From an uncultured Prevotellaceae bacterium (lineage in GTDB: Bacteria; Bacteroidota; Bacteroidia; Bacteroidales; UBA3663): 64,000 bases of DNA. The stretch is from assembly GCA_900319235.1 (NCBI GenBank), contig ONNR01000001.1, positions 212,035 through 276,034 of the forward strand. The letters are read 5' to 3'. The position numbers and the translations under genes are program-made. Position 1 is the stretch's first letter, and every line of letters begins with the position of its first letter. The notes below the pieces were generated by a model. It did not search any database and was not told the DNA's origin. It saw only the letters and a list, made by a program, of their open reading frames with translations. Positions 8,690 through 17,617 of this stretch are shown here, piece after piece.

Positions 8690-10921
8690 TCAGTTCGTTC
8701 GTGATACATTCTTCACACCTTTCACCGATTGTATCTTTCGTATCAGGATGTTGAGCGAAGATAGATCGGAGACACTTACTGTAAGATGCCCTTGGAAAAG
8801 TCCTCCTTCGGTATCTATCGATATAGAGCGAAGCAGCGTGTTGGGTTCCTTGTTGATGACGGATGATATATTGGTAACAATACCGATATCATCATTGCCA
8901 ACGACACGTAGCGTGATGAAATATTGCCCTGCACTTTTGCCGCTCCATCGAGCGCGTTGTATACGATAAGGATACTGCTTTTCAAGACTCTTGATGTTTG
9001 AGCAGTCGGCACGATGAATGGTGATGCCTCGTGCAATCGATACAAATCCGACAATGTCGTCACCATAAATAGGATGACAGCACTTTGCCAACTTGTAATC
9101 TATTCCCTTAAGGTCACGGTCTATGACGAGTACGTCATTGCCCGCTTGTTTCTTTTCGTTTTCTGCAGCAATCTCTGGTGTTGCCGTGAAATCAGCAGCG
9201 GAATGAGTAGCTGGCTCACCTTGGATTTGTGGAGTTTGGCTCGACTCGTATTCTTTCAATACATCATCTACTGAAATGTCGTTTGTCGAAAGATCGTGAT
9301 AAAAGGCGGTTTGGGTCTTATATCCAAGACGGATGATGACACGCGACATTTCGGCTTCGTCAATTTCAATCTTTCGATTCTTGAATCGACGTTGCAGCAT
9401 CTCCTTGCCGGTCTGTGCTTCACGATTCTCAATTTCTTTGATGCCGGCTTTGATGCGGCTTCGGGCCTTCGATGTCTTAACTATATTCAGCCAGTCGAGT
9501 TTCGGAGTTTGTTGGGAGGAGGTGAGGATCTCCACAGTCTCACCGCTGTTGAGCTGATGGTTGATTTTGACGTTTCTTCCTCCTACACGCGCGCCCACAC
9601 ACTGCATACCTAGTTTCGAATGAATGCTGAATGCAAAATCGAGCACAGTTGCCCCTTTTGGGAACTTATGCACTTCTCCCTTGGGTGTGAAGACGAAAAC
9701 CTCTTCATCATATAGACCCATGGAGAAGTCTTTCATTAATTCGTCTTTTGGAGCACCGCTTTCGAGTACTTCACGTATCGATGCGATGAGTTTGTCGGCC
9801 GAATTGCCTTCGCTTTTGATACCTTTGTATTTCCAGTGTGCTGCTAAACCGCGTTCGGCAATCTCGTCCATTCTTTTTGTTCGAATCTGCACTTCTACCC
9901 AACGATCACTTGGCCCATAAACCGTAATATGCAAAGATTCGTAACCGTTAGACTTGGGTATCGACAGCCAGTCCCTTAATCGCTTTGGATTGGGTTGATA
10001 CATGTCGGTAACGATGCTGTAGGCTTGCCAGCACAATGCTTTTTCATTAGGTCCTTCTGCATCGATAATGATACGAATAGCAAATAGGTCATAGATCTTG
10101 TCAATGCTGTTCTGCTGACGTTTCATTTTCGACCAGATGGAGGAGATACTCTTTGTGCGGCCTTTGATGTGGAAGGGAACTGGCAGAACCTCTTTCAGTT
10201 TTGCTTCAAGAGGAGAGATGAATTGCTGAATATATTCCTCTCGCGAACGTTTCGTGAGTTGCAACTGGTGCGCTATGTCATCGTAAACATCTCGATAGTC
10301 GTACTTCACGGCCATGTCTTCAAGTTCTCCTTTGATGACATAAAGCCCGAGACGATGTGCAATGGGAGTGTAGAGCAGTCGACATTCCTGTGTTACCTTG
10401 TGGCGATAATCAACGTCTTGCGTATGATTGAGCGCCTTCATCAGCGTGTAACGGTCGCAAATCATACATATGATGACACGAATATCTTCTGCAAACGAAA
10501 GCATCAGTTTGCTGAAATTCTCATCTTCGAGGCTGTCGTGGTCGGCATATAGATGCTGGACTTTGGCCATATTGGAGACCAGTTTCACAACTTCTGGACC
10601 GAAGTTTCGATCCATTTCTTCCTGGCTTATGACCTTGTGTTCAGCAAGTGGATAGAGCATAGCCATAAGGATGGAACGACGGCCCAAACCGACTTGTTGA
10701 AGCAGAACGCGACATGTTTCGAGCGTATGGACAAGTTGATGTACGCCGTGGCCATCTCGTCCATAGAATCCTGCGTCTATACCTTTTAAAATATATTGTT
10801 TAATATATTTCCAATCATTGATCGACAATTTGTTGTCTACCACAGAATACAATATGCGGTAGTCGGTAAGGAAGAGCGTCATCTCTTCAGTTGTAAATTG
10901 TTCGATCTTGAGTATTTTCAT
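8690..10921 (-). CDS. relA: RelA/SpoT-family (p)ppGpp synthetase, hydrolase site probably dead
   Basis: A 743-residue long RSH enzyme of the stringent response. Domain order: a degenerate HD domain (about 50-190), a synthetase domain (RTKSISSIWSKMK, DLFAIRIIID, SNGYESLHITVYGP, VEVQIRTKRMDEIAERG), TGS (VFVFTPKGEVHKFPKGATVLDFAF), a zinc-finger-like helical part with CCHPIYGDD, and a C-terminal ACT domain. In the HD domain the usual LLHDVVED is MLYPLAEH, so the manganese site is broken and (p)ppGpp hydrolysis is unlikely. That points to RelA rather than a bifunctional SpoT, and another hydrolase should exist elsewhere in the genome. Confidence 0.93.
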   Translation of the reverse strand: MKILKIEQFTTEEMTLFLTDYRILYSVVDNKLSINDWKYIKQYILKGIDAGFYGRDGHGVHQLVHTLETCRVLLQQVGLGRRSILMAMLYPLAEHKVISQEEMDRNFGPEVVKLVSNMAKVQHLYADHDSLEDENFSKLMLSFAEDIRVIICMICDRYTLMKALNHTQDVDYRHKVTQECRLLYTPIAHRLGLYVIKGELEDMAVKYDYRDVYDDIAHQLQLTKRSREEYIQQFISPLEAKLKEVLPVPFHIKGRTKSISSIWSKMKRQQNSIDKIYDLFAIRIIIDAEGPNEKALCWQAYSIVTDMYQPNPKRLRDWLSIPKSNGYESLHITVYGPSDRWVEVQIRTKRMDEIAERGLAAHWKYKGIKSEGNSADKLIASIREVLESGAPKDELMKDFSMGLYDEEVFVFTPKGEVHKFPKGATVLDFAFSIHSKLGMQCVGARVGGRNVKINHQLNSGETVEILTSSQQTPKLDWLNIVKTSKARSRIKAGIKEIENREAQTGKEMLQRRFKNRKIEIDEAEMSRVIIRLGYKTQTAFYHDLSTNDISVDDVLKEYESSQTPQIQGEPATHSAADFTATPEIAAENEKKQAGNDVLVIDRDLKGIDYKLAKCCHPIYGDDIVGFVSIARGITIHRADCSNIKSLEKQYPYRIQRARWSGKSAGQYFITLRVVGNDDIGIVTNISSVINKEPNTLLRSISIDTEGGLFQGHLTVSVSDLSSLNILIRKIQSVKGVKNVSRTN

Positions 10922-10966
10922 GTATCGTAGTTATCTTGTTGTACGTAATTGAATTTGCTTGCGCTG

Positions 10967-10974
10967 CAAAGTTA
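10967..10974 (-). promoter_or_regulatory. Probable -7 element of the relA promoter
   Basis: TAACTTTG on the minus strand, followed by GC, about 46 bp upstream of the relA ATG. A clear TTTG -33 partner at the normal spacing was not found. Confidence 0.5.
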
Positions 10975-11110
10975 ATAATTTTTATTGATAGTTGTAACTT
11001 AAATACTACAAATTCTTTTATTTTTTTGCTATTTAATGCAATTTCTTCAATATTTTGTCCAAAAAAGCATTTTTTTTGAGGTAAAAAGTTCAACTTATTG
11101 AAAAAGTTAT

Positions 11111-11118
11111 TAAATTTG
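11111..11118 (+). promoter_or_regulatory. Probable -7 element for the DUF4301 gene
   Basis: TAAATTTG followed by CC, 44 bp upstream of the ATG at 11163. The -33 partner is unclear. The 240-bp region between relA and this gene is divergent and holds both promoters. Confidence 0.5.
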
Positions 11119-11162
11119 CCCTCGAAAAGTAGAATTCTACAATCATAAATCTAATAATACGT

Positions 11163-12686
11163 ATGTTTACACAAGAAGACCTTGAAGTTCTTGCCAAGCG
11201 TGGCATTAGTGTAGAGAAGGCTGAGAGCCAGCTCAAGTCATTTGAAACTGGTTTCCCTTATTTGAAGCTTAAGGGAGCTGCCTCTCCAGAATATGGCATC
11301 CTCGTAGTCGACGACGACGCTGCCAAGTATTACCAGGACCTCTGGCAGAAATATCTGCAGGCTGACAACCAGATTTTGAAGTTTGTTCCTGCTTCCGGTG
11401 CTGCCAGCCGTATGTTCAAGAATCTCTTTGAGTTCTTGGATGCTGACTATGAAGTTCCAACCAATGATTTCGAGAAGAAGTTCTTTGCAGGCATCAAGCA
11501 GTTTGCATTCTATCCTGAATTGGATGCTGCATGTGTAAAGAATGAAGGAAAGGGCATCGACGACCTTATCGCTGCTGGTCAGTACAAGCCTGTTGTAGCC
11601 AATCTTCTCCTTGCCAAGGGTCTTAATTATGGACAGCTGCCCAAGGGACTCCTTACTTTCCACCGTTCATCTCACGGTGTGCGCAAGGCATTTGAGGAGC
11701 ATCTTGAGGAAGGTGCACTCTATGCTGCCAACGGCAAGGGACAGGTAAAGCTCCATTTCACTGTGAGCCCCGATCATCTCCCGCTCTTCGAAGCTCTTGT
11801 CAAGGAGAAGCAGGCAGCCTACGAGGCACGCTATGGCGTGAAGTACAAGATTTCCTTCTCTGTACAGAAAGCCAGCACCGATACACTTGCTGCCAATATG
11901 GATAATACTCCATTCCGTGACGAAAAAGGCAATCTGCTGTTCCGTCCTGGTGGACATGGTGCACTCATCGAGAATCTCAATGAACAGGATGCTGATGTTA
12001 TCTTCATCAAGAATATCGACAACGTCGTTCCTGAGAAGAAGAAGAGCCCAACTATCGCCTATAAGCAGATTATTGGCGGTGTGCTTGTTAGTCTCCAGCA
12101 GAAGATCTTCTCTTACCTGCAGCAGCTCGAAGGTGGCAAGTATCAGCATGAGAATCTCATCGATATGCTCTATTTCCTGCAGAAGAACCTGTTCATTAAG
12201 AATCCCGATACCAAGCAGCTCGATGACACAGAACTTGCTCTTTACATCAAGAACAAGCTCAATCGTCCACTTCGTGTCTGTGGTATGGTGAAGAATGTCG
12301 GTGAGCCAGGTGGAGGTCCATTTGTTGCTCAGTCACCCGATGGAACCTATCAGCTCCAGATTCTTGAGTCGAGCCAGATTGATAAGAACAATGCCGACTA
12401 TGTCGCTATGTTCAAGGAGGGCACTCACTTCAATCCTGTTGATCTTGTGTGTGCTGTGAAGGACAAGAATGGCAAACCATTCGATCTTCTCAAGTTTGTC
12501 GATCCTCAGACTGGTTTCATCTCCTACAAGTCGAAGAATGGCAAGGAGCTCAAGGCGCTTGAGTTGCCAGGACTCTGGAATGGCGCTATGTCCAACTGGA
12601 ATACAGTATTCGTTGATGTAGATCTTTTGACTTTCAATCCTGTCAAGACAGTCAACGATCTGCTTCGTCCAATGCATCAGTATTAA
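11163..12686 (+). CDS. DUF4301-family protein, possibly nucleotidyltransferase-like
   Basis: A 507-residue cytosolic protein matching the uncharacterised Bacteroidetes family DUF4301 along its length. The motif KFVPASGAASRMFKN near residue 80 resembles the nucleotide-binding loop of sugar-nucleotide pyrophosphorylases, and FRPGGHGALIENLNEQDAD with IFIKNIDNVVP resembles their sugar and metal-binding core. A nucleotidyltransferase-like fold is therefore plausible, but substrate and reaction are unknown. The gene uses many preferred GC-ending codons (AAG, CTC), suggesting high expression. It is monocistronic, with its own promoter and terminator. Confidence 0.85.
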   Translation: MFTQEDLEVLAKRGISVEKAESQLKSFETGFPYLKLKGAASPEYGILVVDDDAAKYYQDLWQKYLQADNQILKFVPASGAASRMFKNLFEFLDADYEVPTNDFEKKFFAGIKQFAFYPELDAACVKNEGKGIDDLIAAGQYKPVVANLLLAKGLNYGQLPKGLLTFHRSSHGVRKAFEEHLEEGALYAANGKGQVKLHFTVSPDHLPLFEALVKEKQAAYEARYGVKYKISFSVQKASTDTLAANMDNTPFRDEKGNLLFRPGGHGALIENLNEQDADVIFIKNIDNVVPEKKKSPTIAYKQIIGGVLVSLQQKIFSYLQQLEGGKYQHENLIDMLYFLQKNLFIKNPDTKQLDDTELALYIKNKLNRPLRVCGMVKNVGEPGGGPFVAQSPDGTYQLQILESSQIDKNNADYVAMFKEGTHFNPVDLVCAVKDKNGKPFDLLKFVDPQTGFISYKSKNGKELKALELPGLWNGAMSNWNTVFVDVDLLTFNPVKTVNDLLRPMHQY

Positions 12687-12692
12687 TTAGAT

Positions 12693-12720
12693 ATTGGGCG
12701 TCGTTCTCACGGCGCCCAAT
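12693..12720 (+). terminator. Terminator after the DUF4301 gene
   Basis: Stem ATTGGGCGTCG / CGGCGCCCAAT (one G-U pair) with a 6-nt loop, followed by TTTT. Confidence 0.8.
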
Positions 12721-12737
12721 TTTAAGTATTTTGATTT

Positions 12738-14063
12738 ATGAATACGAAATTGCGTTTGGCAGTGATGAATTTCTTGGAATTCGCTGTCTGGGGTGCCTAT
12801 CTAACATGTATGGGCAATTATCTTGGAAAGGCAGGACTGGGTGAGAATATTGCCTGGTTTTATGCTATTCAAGGTATTGTCTCAATCTTCATGCCTACGT
12901 TGATGGGTATTGTCGCTGATAAGTATATTCAGCCGCAGCGTCTTCTTGGTATTTGCCACCTGCTAGCCGGCGGCTTTATGCTTGGCTGTTGGTATTTGGG
13001 TTTCCAGGCAGGGTTCGGCAACGAACTCTCGAATAAGGGTCTCTTCATTGCATTATATACCCTTAGTGTTGCCTTCTTCATGCCGACCATCGCGCTCGCC
13101 AATACTACAGCCTTCACTATCTTGAAGAAAAATGGTATGGACACCGTCAAGGATTTTCCACCTATCCGTGTGTTGGGTACAATTGGCTTCATTGCCACAA
13201 TGTGGTTTGTCAACTGCGCCGTTTGGGAAGATGGTTCATTCTTTTTCACCTTTGCTGACAATGCCCATAAGTTCCAGTACACCTATATGCAGTTCTTCGT
13301 ATCAGGCCTGCTTAGCTTGTTGCTTTGTGTGTATTGTTTCTCATTGCCTGAATGCAAACTTAACGAGAAGAAGGAAAGAACTTCGCTTGTCGAGGCCTTG
13401 GGTCTGAATGCTTTCAAGCTGTTCAAGACAAAGAAGATGGCATTGTTCTTCATCTTCTCAGCATTATTGGGAATGAGCCTTCAGGTTACCAATGGTTATG
13501 CCGGTCCTTTCATTACGAGTTTCAAGGGGAGTGCTGATGCCGCTGTTGCTTCGTCATTCGCTGCCAATAACGCCACTTTGCTAACATCCATATCCCAGAT
13601 TAGTGAGGCACTCTGCATCCTGATGATCCCATTCTTCCTCAGACGATTTGGCATCAAGGTCGTTATGCTTATGTCGATGTTCGCATGGGTCTTCCGATTC
13701 GGGTTCTTTGGTTTGGGCAATCCTGCTATGCCAGGTGTGCTGCTCTTCATTCTTTCTTGTATCGTCTATGGTGTCGCTTTCGATTTCTTCAATGTTTCAG
13801 GAGGTATCTTTGTCGATCAAGAGTGTGAACCAAGCATCAAAGCCTCAGCTCAGGGACTATTCATGATGATGACCAATGGCATTGGTGCTACTATCGGCAC
13901 TTTGGCGGCTGGTGAAGTGGTTAATCATTTCTGTTCTTGGCAAGGTGATTATCTATTGGGTGATTGGCCTACCTGCTGGTTCGTCTTTGCAGGCTTTGCA
14001 TTGACTGTTGCAGTCCTTTTTGCAATCCTCTTCCAGTATAAGCATAATCCTGAAACCCATTAG
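12738..14063 (+). CDS. MFS nucleoside permease, NupG-like
   Basis: A 441-residue inner-membrane protein with about 12 hydrophobic helices. The N-terminus (LRLAVMNFLEFAVWGAYLTC, then MPTLMGIVADKYIQPQRLLG) matches the nucleoside:H+ symporter branch of the major facilitator superfamily, and FNVSGGIFVDQE near the C-terminus is also typical. It would import nucleosides by proton symport; the exact substrate cannot be told. Length is slightly above NupG (418). It is followed closely by rsmE. Confidence 0.85.
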   Translation: MNTKLRLAVMNFLEFAVWGAYLTCMGNYLGKAGLGENIAWFYAIQGIVSIFMPTLMGIVADKYIQPQRLLGICHLLAGGFMLGCWYLGFQAGFGNELSNKGLFIALYTLSVAFFMPTIALANTTAFTILKKNGMDTVKDFPPIRVLGTIGFIATMWFVNCAVWEDGSFFFTFADNAHKFQYTYMQFFVSGLLSLLLCVYCFSLPECKLNEKKERTSLVEALGLNAFKLFKTKKMALFFIFSALLGMSLQVTNGYAGPFITSFKGSADAAVASSFAANNATLLTSISQISEALCILMIPFFLRRFGIKVVMLMSMFAWVFRFGFFGLGNPAMPGVLLFILSCIVYGVAFDFFNVSGGIFVDQECEPSIKASAQGLFMMMTNGIGATIGTLAAGEVVNHFCSWQGDYLLGDWPTCWFVFAGFALTVAVLFAILFQYKHNPETH

Positions 14064-14106
14064 TTTCTAATTCGTTTCTCAATCACATCAATTGTTATTA
14101 AGAGTA

Positions 14107-14811
14107 ATGATCATTTTTTATGCACCTTGTTTATCGACATGTTCCGAGCTTCCAGAAGAAGAGTCGGGACATGTCGTGCGTGTTTTACGACATACTGTAG
14201 GTGATGAAATTGATGTGGTTGATGGCAATGGAATGTGGTATCACTGCCGTATTGCTTCTGCTCATCCTAAGCATTGTTCTGTTGAAATCCTTTCTTCTCA
14301 TTCAGATTCACATTGGCCGTATCGTGTCGAGTTGGCTATTGGTCCAACCAAGAATCTTGATCGTATGGAATGGTGGCTTGAAAAATCTGTTGAAATAGGT
14401 CTCGATCGTTTTGTCCCGTTGCGTTGTCGTTTTTCTGAACGCAAGGAATTGAAAACCGAAAGATTGCGTAAAATCGCCATTGCTGCAATGAAACAGAGTT
14501 TGAAAGCAACACTTCCACAAATAGATGAGATGACAGACTTCAAACGCTTCATCGAAGAGCCTTTCGATGGCCAAAAGTTTATTGCCCATTGTATGGATAA
14601 TCAGCCAAGGCATTTATTGTCACATTTGGTACAAAAGGGTCGTGATGTGAGAATTCTTATTGGCCCCGAAGGAGATTTCAGTCAAGATGAGGTTTCATTC
14701 GCTTTGCAAAACGGTTACCTCCCGATTTCGCTCGGTGATCAAAGACTGCGAACCGAGACTGCTGCCTTGGTTTCGGTTCATACAGTACATCTTATAAATA
14801 GCATTAATTAA
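14107..14811 (+). CDS. rsmE: 16S rRNA (uracil-1498-N3)-methyltransferase RsmE
   Basis: A 234-residue SPOUT-class methyltransferase that uses S-adenosylmethionine to methylate N3 of U1498 in 16S rRNA. The N-terminal PUA-like domain contains HVVRVLRHTVGDEIDVVDG. The knotted C-terminal domain carries VRILIGPEGDFSQDEV and ISLGDQRLRTETAAL, the classic SAM-binding signature. The ATG at 14107 (MIIFYAPC) is preferred to a TTG at 14092. The downstream Cas6-like gene begins 21 bp after its stop and in the same frame, so the two are probably cotranscribed. Confidence 0.95.
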   Translation: MIIFYAPCLSTCSELPEEESGHVVRVLRHTVGDEIDVVDGNGMWYHCRIASAHPKHCSVEILSSHSDSHWPYRVELAIGPTKNLDRMEWWLEKSVEIGLDRFVPLRCRFSERKELKTERLRKIAIAAMKQSLKATLPQIDEMTDFKRFIEEPFDGQKFIAHCMDNQPRHLLSHLVQKGRDVRILIGPEGDFSQDEVSFALQNGYLPISLGDQRLRTETAALVSVHTVHLINSIN

Positions 14812-14832
14812 TTTCCTAAATCTTTTTACATT

Positions 14833-15615
14833 TTGCGCTTAAAAATTACACTTGAAGTATTGCCACTAGTGAGTGGAAATATTCTTCCAATCAGCTATCA
14901 GTATGAACTGGCATCGGCTTTCAATCGTTTGATTACTTCAAACAAGGAAGCTTACGAAAATTGGTTGTCGGCCAATGGACTTCAGCCCATCGACAACATT
15001 CGCCAGAAGGTATACTCGATTAGTAACCTTTATGTGCCCAAGGTTTATGTCGAGACCGATAGACTTTATGTCAATGTGCCTCGAATTCAGTTTTGGGTGT
15101 CGTTCCTTCCTGAGGTCGAAACACGCTCGTTTCTAACTCAGCAGTTGCTTGACAAGCAATTCTCTATCGGAGACTATAAGTCCTCTGTTACTTTCAAGAT
15201 TATCGCTGTTGACGACATTTCTCCTGTTGTCTTCACCGAAATTATGGAATATCAGTCAATTTCGCCAATCGTTGTGAAGGCTCTTCGTCCGAACAATACG
15301 CTCGACTATCTTTCTCCCGACAATCAGTTCTTCTCACAGTTTATGGTCGAAGAACTAATTGATCGTTGGGAGTCGTTCTACAAACGCAGCTACGATGGTG
15401 ACAGGGCATTTCAATTCACACTGCTTACACAACCTCGACGCAAGGCTGTCAGTATCTTCACCGATTCGCCCCGTTGTCAGAAAGTGGTTGGATATATGCT
15501 TAAGTTCAGGCTTCAGATGTCTCCAGTCCTTCAAGAGTTTGCTTACGTTTGTGGGTTGGGTGATGACATCGGATATGGTTTTGGATATGTCGAATTGCTC
15601 AAGAAAAAGAAGTAA
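14833..15615 (+). CDS. Orphan Cas6-like RNA-binding protein without histidine
   Basis: A 260-residue protein with the layout of CRISPR repeat endoribonuclease Cas6: a first ferredoxin-like fold beginning MRLKITLEVLPL, the segment KVYSISNLYVPK corresponding to the family's FTFSxL strand, and a C-terminal glycine-rich loop GLGDDIGYGFG that exactly fits GhGxxxxxGhG. No histidine occurs anywhere in the chain, so the usual general-base His is absent. Some archaeal Cas6 proteins cleave without it, so activity is open. The start is TTG, since no ATG or GTG lies between the in-frame rsmE stop and this codon. No other cas gene and no CRISPR array were seen in the window. The role could be RNA binding outside CRISPR, or service to a distant array. 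Confidence 0.8.
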   Translation: MRLKITLEVLPLVSGNILPISYQYELASAFNRLITSNKEAYENWLSANGLQPIDNIRQKVYSISNLYVPKVYVETDRLYVNVPRIQFWVSFLPEVETRSFLTQQLLDKQFSIGDYKSSVTFKIIAVDDISPVVFTEIMEYQSISPIVVKALRPNNTLDYLSPDNQFFSQFMVEELIDRWESFYKRSYDGDRAFQFTLLTQPRRKAVSIFTDSPRCQKVVGYMLKFRLQMSPVLQEFAYVCGLGDDIGYGFGYVELLKKKK

Positions 15616-15653
15616 AAACAACATAAAAAACTTCAAAATCTTCTCAAAACTGT

Positions 15654-15683
15654 ACAAAAGAGGCGTAATTTCGCCTCTTTTGT
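15654..15683 (+). terminator. Terminator after the Cas6-like gene
   Basis: Perfect 12-bp stem ACAAAAGAGGCG / CGCCTCTTTTGT with a 6-nt loop, followed by CA and a run of T. Confidence 0.88.
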
Positions 15684-15704
15684 CATTTTTTTTAAAAAAA
15701 ATAA

Positions 15705-15733
15705 TTGTAATTCAATAATTATTTGTAACTTTG
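15705..15733 (+). promoter_or_regulatory. Promoter of the DUF349 gene
   Basis: TTG at 15705-15707, an 18-bp spacer and TAACTTTG at 15726-15733, about 44 bp before the ATG. Confidence 0.65.
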
Positions 15734-15777
15734 CACGCCCGTTATAAATTTAGCGGAATGATTAAATAATTACAAAT

Positions 15778-17568
15778 ATGTCAGAGATCCTCGATCCTAT
15801 CCAGATGGAAGACAATGTTCTTTCTACGGAACCTGCAGCAGCTCCCGAAGTTGCTGAATCTACTGCTGAAGATGAATCAGCAGAGAATACTGTTGAGAAA
15901 AAGATTTATGCCAACCGCGCTGAAATCCTTGAGCGTATCTCAGAGATCGCCGGCATTGCAAGTGAAAGTGTCAAAGGCGAGATCAACTACCTCAAGCTAC
16001 TCTATTACAAGATGCGTCAACAGGAGACCGATGCCGAGATGCAGGCCTTCATTGATGGTAATGGAGACCCAGCAACGTATGAATCCAAACCCGACGAACT
16101 TGAACCACGACTTAAGGACCTCCTTAACATTCAGAAGGAGGCACGTGCAGCTATGGTCAAGGCACGCGACGAAGAGTATGCCAACAATCTCGCTCTGAAG
16201 CGCGAAGTGCTTGACAAGATGGAAATCATAGCCAGCAACGCTGAAGAAGTGGGGCAGAAGTACAACGAGTTCCAGGAATTGCAGAAGCAGTTCAAGGAAA
16301 TCGGCGCTGTCGATCAGCAGGAGGTCGCAGGACTCTGGAAACGCTATACTCAGTTGACAGAGCAGTTCTATGATGCTCTCAAGATTAATAAGGAACTTCG
16401 CGATTATGATTTCCGCAAGAATCTTGAGGCTAAACTTCAGATCTGTGAAGAAGCTGAGAAGTTGGTTCAGGCTCCTGATGTAGTAGATGCTTTTCGCAAG
16501 TTGCAGGAGATGCACGAGCAGTGGCGTATCATTGGTCCTGTTGCCCCCTCTGTTCGTGAGGAGATCTGGAATCGATTCAAGGCGGCATCAACTGAAATCA
16601 ACAAGCGTCATCAGGTTCATTTCGAGCAGCTCAAGGCGCAGGAACATGCCAACGAGATGGGTAAGACTTCCATTTGTGAGAAGGTTGAAGCTATTGACCT
16701 TTCTCAGATTACTACTGTGAAGGGATGGGATGATGCTACGAAGGTTATTCTTGCTTTCCAGGACGAATGGCGCAAGTTAGGTTTCGCTTCCAAGCGTGTC
16801 AATACCCAGCTCTTCGAGCGCTTCCGTCAGTCGTGTGACAACTTCTTCAATCAGAAGGCCGAGTTCTTCAAGTCGGTGCGTGGTGAGCAGTCCGACAATC
16901 TTCAGCGTAAGATCGAACTCTGTGAGCGTGCCGAAGCACTCAGCACCAGCACCGATTGGCGTAAAACCACTGATCAGCTTATCTCTTTGCAGAATGAATG
17001 GAAGACCATTGGTCCTGCTCCTCGTAAGTATTCGCAGCAGGTTTGGGAACGTTTCAAGTCGGCTTGTGATGCTTTCTTCAAGGCAAAGGAAGAGGCTGTT
17101 GGCGGTGAACGTGCTACCGAACGTGCCAACTTCGAGCGTAAGCAAGAGATTATCTTGGCACTCACAAACCTTAAGGATGATGTCGAGAACGCAACGGTAA
17201 AGGGTGTGCGTGACTTGATGAATCAATGGGCAGAGATTGGTCATGTACCATTCAAGGAAAAAGATAAGCTCCAGGCTAAGTACAAGGAGTTGATTGATTT
17301 CTTCTTCGATAAGCTTGACATGAAGGGCCAGCGTCGTCGCTTCGAGAACATTAAAGAGCACGTGGCCAGCATCAAGGATTCGAATACACTTCAGCGTAAG
17401 CTTGAGCGATTGATCAATGATCTGAAGACCTACGAGAACAACCTTGGCTTCCTCAATGCCAAGTCGAAGAGTGGCAATGGTCTTGTAGCACTTATGCAAA
17501 GCAAGATGGACGAACTTAAAGCCGAAATCGAAGAATTGAAGAAACGTATCGACGCAGGCGAAAAATAA
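15778..17568 (+). CDS. DUF349-repeat coiled-coil protein
   Basis: A 596-residue soluble, mostly helical protein. After an acidic N-terminal tail (1-45) it carries successive DUF349 modules of about 70 residues. Each has a pattern such as LWKRYTQLTEQFYDALK, IWNRFKAASTEINKRH, LFERFRQSCDNFFNQK or VWERFKSACDAFFKAKE, with W(R/K)xIGPxP-type links between them. The C-terminus is a coiled coil (MQSKMDELKAEIEELKKRID). DUF349 proteins are widespread in Bacteroidetes without a proven function. Strong promoter and codon choice suggest abundance. It stands alone between two terminators upstream of valS. Confidence 0.88.
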   Translation: MSEILDPIQMEDNVLSTEPAAAPEVAESTAEDESAENTVEKKIYANRAEILERISEIAGIASESVKGEINYLKLLYYKMRQQETDAEMQAFIDGNGDPATYESKPDELEPRLKDLLNIQKEARAAMVKARDEEYANNLALKREVLDKMEIIASNAEEVGQKYNEFQELQKQFKEIGAVDQQEVAGLWKRYTQLTEQFYDALKINKELRDYDFRKNLEAKLQICEEAEKLVQAPDVVDAFRKLQEMHEQWRIIGPVAPSVREEIWNRFKAASTEINKRHQVHFEQLKAQEHANEMGKTSICEKVEAIDLSQITTVKGWDDATKVILAFQDEWRKLGFASKRVNTQLFERFRQSCDNFFNQKAEFFKSVRGEQSDNLQRKIELCERAEALSTSTDWRKTTDQLISLQNEWKTIGPAPRKYSQQVWERFKSACDAFFKAKEEAVGGERATERANFERKQEIILALTNLKDDVENATVKGVRDLMNQWAEIGHVPFKEKDKLQAKYKELIDFFFDKLDMKGQRRRFENIKEHVASIKDSNTLQRKLERLINDLKTYENNLGFLNAKSKSGNGLVALMQSKMDELKAEIEELKKRIDAGEK

Positions 17569-17580
17569 AACTATCTAATA

Positions 17581-17603
17581 CGGCGGGACACATCATCCCG
17601 CCG
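17581..17603 (+). terminator. Terminator between the DUF349 gene and valS
   Basis: Perfect 8-bp GC-rich stem CGGCGGGA / TCCCGCCG with a 7-nt loop. The T-run behind it is short and broken (CAAATTTGTT), so termination may be partial and valS may receive read-through. Confidence 0.65.
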
Positions 17604-17617
17604 CAAATTTGTTAACA

